In this document: one piece after another, positions 59,525-64,000 of the stretch
Numbering within the stretch: the stretch's first letter is position 1
How the letters are laid out: every line of letters begins with the position of its first letter
Origin: Rohdeia mirabilis
GTDB lineage: Bacteria; Planctomycetota; UBA1135; GCA-002686595
Assembly (NCBI GenBank): GCA_007750655.1
Contig: CP036290.1
Location: forward strand, 4,588,001 to 4,652,000
Length of the DNA stretch: 64,000 nucleotides
Reading direction: 5' to 3'
Notes under the pieces: generated by a model
Seen by the model: only the letters and a program-made list of their open reading frames with translations
The model's database searches: none
What the model was told of the DNA's origin: nothing
Position numbers and translations under genes: made by a program

Positions 59525-62148
59525 AGTTGGTAGGCCCGCTTGCGGAAGCGCTGTCGGACGATCTCGGCCGCCGTGTTCAGCACGAAGGTCATGGCGAACA
59601 GGGTCAGGGCGGCGAGGAAGAGGACGCGGTAGTGCGTGCTCTCCTTCACAGCCTCGGGCAGCTCGACGGCGATGTTGGCGGACAGCGTCCGGAAGCCGTT
59701 GAAGATGTTCATCTCCATGATCGGAGTGTTGCCGGTCGCCATCAGCACGATCATGGTCTCACCGACCGCGCGGCCGAGTCCGATCATGACGGCCGAGAAC
59801 AGGCCCGACATGGCCGTCGGAACGATGACGCGCATGGCGGTCTGCCAGGGCGTCGCACCCGCGCCGAGCGATGCGTGGCGCAGGTGTTCGGGCACGCTCG
59901 ACAGCGCGTCCTCCGCCAGGGTGTAGATGATCGGGATGATGGCGAAGCCCATCACGAAGCCGACGACGAGCGCGTTGCGCTGGACGTAGGTGTCGATCAC
60001 ACCGCCGCGCGGATCGGCTCCGACGGCGCTGAGCCCGAAGCCGACCACGAACGCGAGTCCGAGAGCGGCCAACCCGCCGACGATGAACTTCGCGAGCTGG
60101 ATGCGAGCCAGGTGCTTGTGCTCGGTCGTGACCAGGCGGTCGCGCAACAGCGGATCGACGACGCGCGTGATGAAGAGCAGCACCGCGAGGATGCACAGGG
60201 GCAGCGTGACGAGCGCCCAACCACCGGCCGCGCCCTCGCCCGACTCGGCGGCCAGCCACGACTGGGCGCTGCCGCCGAAGAACAGGCCTTCGAACACCGG
60301 ACCGGCGATCGCGCCGATGGCCACGGCGATCGGGATCGCGAGCACGATCATGGCGAAACGCTGCCAGCCGTTGTTCCAGGGCAGGGTCAGACGCCGCGGA
60401 ATCAGCTGCCACAGGTGCGCGCCGAACAGGAACGCGAGTGGCAGCGCGAACAGCACTCCGATGACACCCGCGAGCTGGTCCTGGACGAACGGTGCGATGA
60501 CGAGACCGCCGAGGAAGCCGAGCACGACGCTGGGCAACGACGCCATCAGCTCCATGACCGTCTTGACCCGCGAGCGCAGCCGCCGACTCAGGAACTCGGA
60601 CGTGAAGATCGCCGCCAGGATCGCGAGCGGCGCACCGAAGATCATCGAGTAGGTCGTCGCCTTGAGGGTGCCGTAGACGAGCGGCACCATCCCGAGCTTC
60701 GGCTCGAACTCGTCGGTCCCGCCGGTCGACTGCCAGACGTGTTCGGGCTCGGGATAGCCTTCGTACCAGACCTTGCCGAACAGCGTTCCGACGCTCGCTT
60801 CCGGGTACTTCGGGTCGAGGGTGAGCGTCACCAGGGACGAGCCCGCCGCCGCGCGGATCGACGTCTCTTCGGCCGAGAGTTCGACCGCGGTGACGGCGGC
60901 GTCGAGCCCCAGGTCGGACTCACCCATCAAGCGGTGGGTCGTCGCGTGGTAGACCTCGACCTTGCCGTCGTTCGTGCCGCCGACGAGCAGACGCGACGAG
61001 GGCGACGGCGTCAGCGCGGTGACGTGCCGGCCCGTGAGCTTGGGCATCGAGCCCGACGTCACCGTCACGAGCTTGGACGGATCGTCCGCGTCGCGCACCA
61101 GGAACCACGTCGTCACGCCCCCCGTGTCGTCGGCCAGGACCAGCGACTCCTTGCCGAGCATCTGGGTCCAGGCACTGATGCGCGCGTTCGGATCGGCGAC
61201 CAGGTCGCGGGTCTCGACCAGCGCCCCTTCCCCTTCGTCGTTCTCGCGGTAGCGGTGGTAGGTGCCGTCGGCCCACAGGAGCATGACGTCCGACCCGCGA
61301 CCGTTCAGGAACAGCGCGAGCGGCAGGCCGGCGCCGTCGGGTTGTTCGTAGGGCAGCTCGATCGAGGACGGCGTGCGGGTCTCGCCCCCGAACATGCTCG
61401 TCCTGACTCGGATCTTGGTCAGCGCCAACTGGCCGTCCGCCGTCAGCGTCGCGTAGATCGGACTGCCGGCCACGTCGGTCGAGTCCACCAGGTGGACGGC
61501 CGAGCCTTCGAAGGGGAAGTCGGGCTCGGTGGCCTCCCACGCGAGGCGCGTGGCGCGCAGTTGACCGACCGGAGTGCGCTGGACGGCCCAGCCGTCGACG
61601 ACGCGCGTCTCGCCCTCCGCGAGATCTCCGAGGCCCTCGGTCGCGCCGTCGAGGTAGTCCTCTTCGAAGCTGATGTCGACGAGGACTACGCCTCCGTCCT
61701 CGTAGCCGAGCACCGCGTGATCGAGCGTCGGCGAGAAGGTCTGGGCGGTCGGGACTCCGACGCCGTCGCGCGCGGTCGAGAGCTCGTCGATCACCTCGAC
61801 GCGATCCGCGGTCATCGAGAGCACGCGACCGTCGGCGCTGGCGATCCACTTCAGCGCCTCGTAGCGGTCCACGCCGATGGCGGTGATCACCGAGGACTCG
61901 ACGCTGTTCGTGCCGCGGGTCTCGAGGGTCGCGCTCGTGAAGAGCGGCGCCACGACCATCAACAGGAAGACGAAGATCAGCGTGACGGCCAGGATCGTGC
62001 CGAGTCCGCCGGCGGTGATCAGGGAACGCGCTGCGATCTCGGCGGCACGCACCTGGAAGGTGGTGCCACGCCGGCGAGGCTTGCCGGTGAACGCCGCCTG
62101 GCGCGCGGTCGCGGGCGCCTCGCGTCCCGTGCCTTCATCGGTCGTCAT
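59521..62148 (-). CDS. pstC: Phosphate ABC transporter permease PstC, extended form
   Basis: 875 aa from the ATG at 62148, nearly three times the usual size of PstC (319 in E. coli). One transmembrane helix (residues about 40-62) is followed by a periplasmic domain of about 400 residues with beta-propeller-like strands (TADRVEVIDEL, VLVDISFEEDYLDG, LLVGGTNDGKVEVYHATTH). The permease core has the ABC loop EDALSSVPEHLRHASLGAGATPWQT. The operon position between pstS and pstA confirms identity. Confidence 0.92.
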   Translation of the reverse strand: MTTDEGTGREAPATARQAAFTGKPRRRGTTFQVRAAEIAARSLITAGGLGTILAVTLIFVFLLMVVAPLFTSATLETRGTNSVESSVITAIGVDRYEALKWIASADGRVLSMTADRVEVIDELSTARDGVGVPTAQTFSPTLDHAVLGYEDGGVVLVDISFEEDYLDGATEGLGDLAEGETRVVDGWAVQRTPVGQLRATRLAWEATEPDFPFEGSAVHLVDSTDVAGSPIYATLTADGQLALTKIRVRTSMFGGETRTPSSIELPYEQPDGAGLPLALFLNGRGSDVMLLWADGTYHRYRENDEGEGALVETRDLVADPNARISAWTQMLGKESLVLADDTGGVTTWFLVRDADDPSKLVTVTSGSMPKLTGRHVTALTPSPSSRLLVGGTNDGKVEVYHATTHRLMGESDLGLDAAVTAVELSAEETSIRAAAGSSLVTLTLDPKYPEASVGTLFGKVWYEGYPEPEHVWQSTGGTDEFEPKLGMVPLVYGTLKATTYSMIFGAPLAILAAIFTSEFLSRRLRSRVKTVMELMASLPSVVLGFLGGLVIAPFVQDQLAGVIGVLFALPLAFLFGAHLWQLIPRRLTLPWNNGWQRFAMIVLAIPIAVAIGAIAGPVFEGLFFGGSAQSWLAAESGEGAAGGWALVTLPLCILAVLLFITRVVDPLLRDRLVTTEHKHLARIQLAKFIVGGLAALGLAFVVGFGLSAVGADPRGGVIDTYVQRNALVVGFVMGFAIIPIIYTLAEDALSSVPEHLRHASLGAGATPWQTAMRVIVPTAMSGLFSAVMIGLGRAVGETMIVLMATGNTPIMEMNIFNGFRTLSANIAVELPEAVKESTHYRVLFLAALTLFAMTFVLNTAAEIVRQRFRKRAYQL

Positions 62149-62196
62149 GGCGGTCTGGAGAGGGGGGCCGAGTTGGGGGAGCGGACCGTCGCGGGG

Positions 62197-62224
62197 ATGG
62201 TAGCGCCGTGGGCCGCGCTGTCCA
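62197..62224 (-). promoter_or_regulatory. Possible internal promoter before pstC
   Basis: On the minus strand TGGACA (62224-62219), 16 nt, TACCAT (62202-62197), about 48 nt before the pstC ATG. It could give basal expression of the transporter independent of pstS. Confidence 0.45.
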
Positions 62225-62296
62225 GGCGCACGGGCGAGCTCGCGTGAGTGGCGCGTCGGGTGCACGCGCGAGCCCGTGGAGAGCGGGGATCAGCGC

Positions 62297-62336
62297 GCAA
62301 CGCGGCGGCCCGTCGTGGGACGGGTCGCCGCGCTGC
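62297..62336 (-). terminator. 17-bp hairpin between pstS and pstC (attenuator-like)
   Basis: Arms of 17 nt (GCAACGCGGCGGCCCGT and its complement with two mismatches, both compatible with G-U pairs on one strand) around a 6-nt loop, just after the pstS stop. A stem here is often used to make PstS in excess over the membrane parts. Confidence 0.6.
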
Positions 62337-62371
62337 AGGTGCTCGAACCGGTCGGGGAGTCCCTCGCGGCT

Positions 62372-63394
62372 CTACTTGGCGTCTTCGCGCTTCTTCTTGG
62401 GCGGCTGGCGCAGCTCGATCGTGATGCCGACGCGAGCGGCGCTGTCACGGGCGACGTTCGCCGGCAGCGGCAGGTAGCCGTCCTCGATGATCGCGGACTG
62501 TCCCGAGGTGCTGTACAGGTAGCGCAGGAACTCGCGGCGCAGGGGCTCGAGCTCGGATTCCGGCTCGTAGTTGATGTACAGCCAGAGGAAGCGCGCGAGC
62601 GGGTAGTCGCCCGAGTAGCCGAACTCCGGCTCGCCGGGGTAGAAGCGCTCGTCGCCGTCGCGCTTCAGCGGGACCACGCGCACGTCGGCGGTCTTGTAGC
62701 CGATGCCACTGTAGCCGATGGCGTAGCGGTCCTTGGCGATACCGGAGACGACGGCGGAGCTGCCGGGCTGCTCCTTGACGCTGTCCTTGAAGTCACCCTT
62801 GAAGAGGGCGTTGTCCTTGAAGAAGCCGTAGGTGCCCGAGGCGGAGTTGCGCCCGTAGAGGCTGATCTCCTTGTCGGCCCACTCGCCGGTCAGACCCAGC
62901 TGGCCCCAGGTCACGACGTCCTCCGCGTAGCCACCCTTGCGGGCCTTGGAGAAGATCGCGTCGACCTGCTCGAGGGTCAGGCCTTCGATCGGGTTGTCGC
63001 GGTGGACGAAGACCGCGAGCATGTCGACGGCGGCGGGCAGACCGACCGGCTCGTAGCCGAATTCCTTGCGGAAGCTGTCGATCTCCTTCTCCTTCATCGC
63101 GCGGCTCATCGGACCGAAGTTCGACGTGCCCTCGATGAGAGCGGGCGGCGCGGTCGACGAGCCCTTGCCCTCGATCTCGACCTGGACGTTGGGGTAGTGA
63201 CCTTTGAAGCCCTCGGCCCACAGGGCCATGAGGTTGTTCATCGTGTCGGAACCGACACTCTTGATGTTCCCGGTGACACCATCACCGCGGCTGTATTCGG
63301 GGAAGCGCGGATCGACCTCGACGTCGTCCACGAGGGGGGCGGCAACCAGGCCAGCGCTCAGCGCCAGGCCACAGAGTCCGATCAGAACTTTCAC
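62372..63394 (-). CDS. pstS: Phosphate-binding protein PstS
   Basis: 340 aa from the GTG at 63394, which has a GAGG ribosome binding site 9-10 nt upstream and is followed by a signal peptide (VKVLIGLCGLALSAGLVAA). Binds inorganic phosphate in the periplasm. The phosphate-binding loops are visible as SVGSDTMNNL, GKGSSTAPPALIEGTSNFGPMSRAM and GRNSASGTYGFF. An in-frame start at 63451 would place the signal peptide 20 residues inside the protein. First gene of pstSCAB-phoU. Confidence 0.94.
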   Translation of the reverse strand: MKVLIGLCGLALSAGLVAAPLVDDVEVDPRFPEYSRGDGVTGNIKSVGSDTMNNLMALWAEGFKGHYPNVQVEIEGKGSSTAPPALIEGTSNFGPMSRAMKEKEIDSFRKEFGYEPVGLPAAVDMLAVFVHRDNPIEGLTLEQVDAIFSKARKGGYAEDVVTWGQLGLTGEWADKEISLYGRNSASGTYGFFKDNALFKGDFKDSVKEQPGSSAVVSGIAKDRYAIGYSGIGYKTADVRVVPLKRDGDERFYPGEPEFGYSGDYPLARFLWLYINYEPESELEPLRREFLRYLYSTSGQSAIIEDGYLPLPANVARDSAARVGITIELRQPPKKKREDAK

Positions 63395-63487
63395 GATTGG
63401 GGACCTCGGGAAGAGGTGGTGGTGGAGTGAGGTGGCAGCCGATCCGCGCAATGAAGGGGACGGCCAGCGACCTCGAAGCGCGAGCAG

Positions 63488-63493
63488 TAGATA
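63488..63493 (-). promoter_or_regulatory. -10-like element of pstS (TATCTA)
   Basis: On the minus strand TATCTA lies 18 nt downstream of the last PhoP-box-like repeat and about 95 nt before the pstS GTG. Confidence 0.4.
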
Positions 63494-63511
63494 GGCGTTC
63501 CCTCAGCGTCG

Positions 63512-63539
63512 GCCAAAGCCCGTGTAAAGATGCTGTCAA
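63512..63539 (-). promoter_or_regulatory. PhoP-box-like direct repeats upstream of pstS
   Basis: On the minus strand TTGACA (63539-63534), 5 nt, TTTACA (63528-63523), 5 nt, TTTGGC (63517-63512). The 11-bp period and TT(A/T)ACA consensus are those of the Bacillus PhoP box. The third copy would overlap the -35 position, as expected for activation under phosphate limitation. Confidence 0.55.
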
Positions 63540-63855
63540 TGACGGCGTCTCGGCGGCCGAGTTGCCTCCAGGCCGCCCGAGTGGGGACGGAGCGCGATCG
63601 ATCGCCCTAAATCCCAACAGAACAGCCACTTGGGGCTGCGCTTCAAGCCGTGCACGGAACGCGACGCAGACGGGCGCAAGCTCCCGTCGCCGAGATGGGA
63701 CTTCGTGGGACACCCCACCGCCCAGTGGCAATCCGCCCTCACATTGTAAACGCTCTGGGCGGTCACTCGTGGCCCACCCGCGATCCGCTCGACGCTCTGT
63801 GACGCCGAGGTCTCGGATCCATCACGACCCCCGACACCGACAAGGTCTCCATCGC

Positions 63856-64000
63856 ATGAGTCGCACCCTTCTGACGGCTGGCGTCTGCCTGGCACTCGTT
63901 CCGACCGTCGCGCACGCGCAAGAGCGCGCCAAGTCGTCCACCCCGGTCACCGCGATCACGTCGACCGACGTCACGCGCCTCTACTACAACGGCGACCTCC
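63856..64000 (+). CDS. Exported protein, cut by the window end
   Basis: Only the first 48 residues are present. They begin with a signal peptide (MSRTLLTAGVCLALVPTVAHAQ) and continue to LYYNGDL without a stop. It is divergent from pstS and shares its intergenic region, so a phosphate-related outer-membrane or periplasmic protein is possible, but nothing in the visible part proves this. Confidence 0.5.
   Translation, partial: MSRTLLTAGVCLALVPTVAHAQERAKSSTPVTAITSTDVTRLYYNGDL

Larger units (their letters stand above)
63395..63855. promoter_or_regulatory. Divergent control region of pstS and the gene at 63856
   Basis: 461 nt without a gene that I can support. It holds the PhoP-box-like repeats and a -10-like TATCTA for pstS. 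For the rightward gene I see no convincing promoter. Confidence 0.5.

Noticed and set aside
59527..62247. A 906-codon open frame antisense to pstC
   Set aside because: Composition-driven shadow; the pst operon on the minus strand is unambiguous.
1..64000. CRISPR arrays, insertion sequences, prophage or rRNA/tRNA genes
   Set aside because: No spaced identical repeats, transposase or integrase motifs, or recognisable RNA genes were found on either strand.

Overview
The window is a high-GC (roughly 70 percent), densely packed bacterial chromosome segment with about 50 protein genes on both strands. I see no tRNA or rRNA genes, insertion sequences, phage genes or CRISPR. The gene content points to a member of the Planctomycetota, probably a marine, high-GC lineage. 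The evidence is a DUF1501/DUF1800 secreted pair, a secreted sulfatase, large secreted beta-propeller, beta-helix and FG-GAP proteins with shared accessory domains, and a pst operon with very large permeases. The assignment rests on gene families, not on a marker gene.

Layout. 1-5135: a tight operon of two Cys/Met-metabolism PLP enzymes flanking an aspartokinase-homoserine dehydrogenase fusion that lacks ACT domains. 5259-11235: glycerol-3-phosphate dehydrogenase, a DUF695-RraB protein, a sugar aminotransferase and two Gfo/Idh/MocA oxidoreductases. 11294-19195: secreted beta-helix, BNR-propeller and DUF1028 proteins around a regulator that joins an ArsR-like helix-turn-helix to a degenerate M29 aminopeptidase domain. 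19318-20502: a candidate selenoprotein in which an exported thioredoxin-like domain (Sec-x-x-Cys) is fused to an MsrA-like domain, with an in-frame TGA and a SECIS-like hairpin. 20654-28228: gamma-glutamyltransferase, sulfatase, DNA repair glycosylases (MutM, AlkA-like) and small proteins. 28253-37835: an FG-GAP protein, a haem-oxygenase-like diiron oxidase, ribosomal protein S21, RecD2, and a hybrid histidine kinase without its phospho-accepting histidine. 37942-50563: M3 peptidase, RarA, SpoU methyltransferase, RsgA, S10 carboxypeptidase, FolC and a NUDIX hydrolase. 50610-55732: DUF1501/DUF1800 and a UbiD-family decarboxylase. 55887-63394: a complete pstSCAB-phoU phosphate operon with PhoP-box-like repeats before pstS. 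63856-64000: the start of an exported protein cut by the window end.

Two features recur across the window. First, many start codons (ATG or GTG) lie 6-10 nt after a TANNNT -10-like hexamer, which implies leaderless or nearly leaderless mRNAs, while other genes have clear Shine-Dalgarno sequences. Second, the secreted proteins share two types of terminal beta-rich domain that I do not recognise as named families.

The strongest candidates for undescribed biology are the selenothioredoxin-MsrA fusion (19318-20502) and the HTH/pseudo-M29 regulator with two matching palindromes just upstream (15702-17429). All calls come from reading the sequence; no database search was run.
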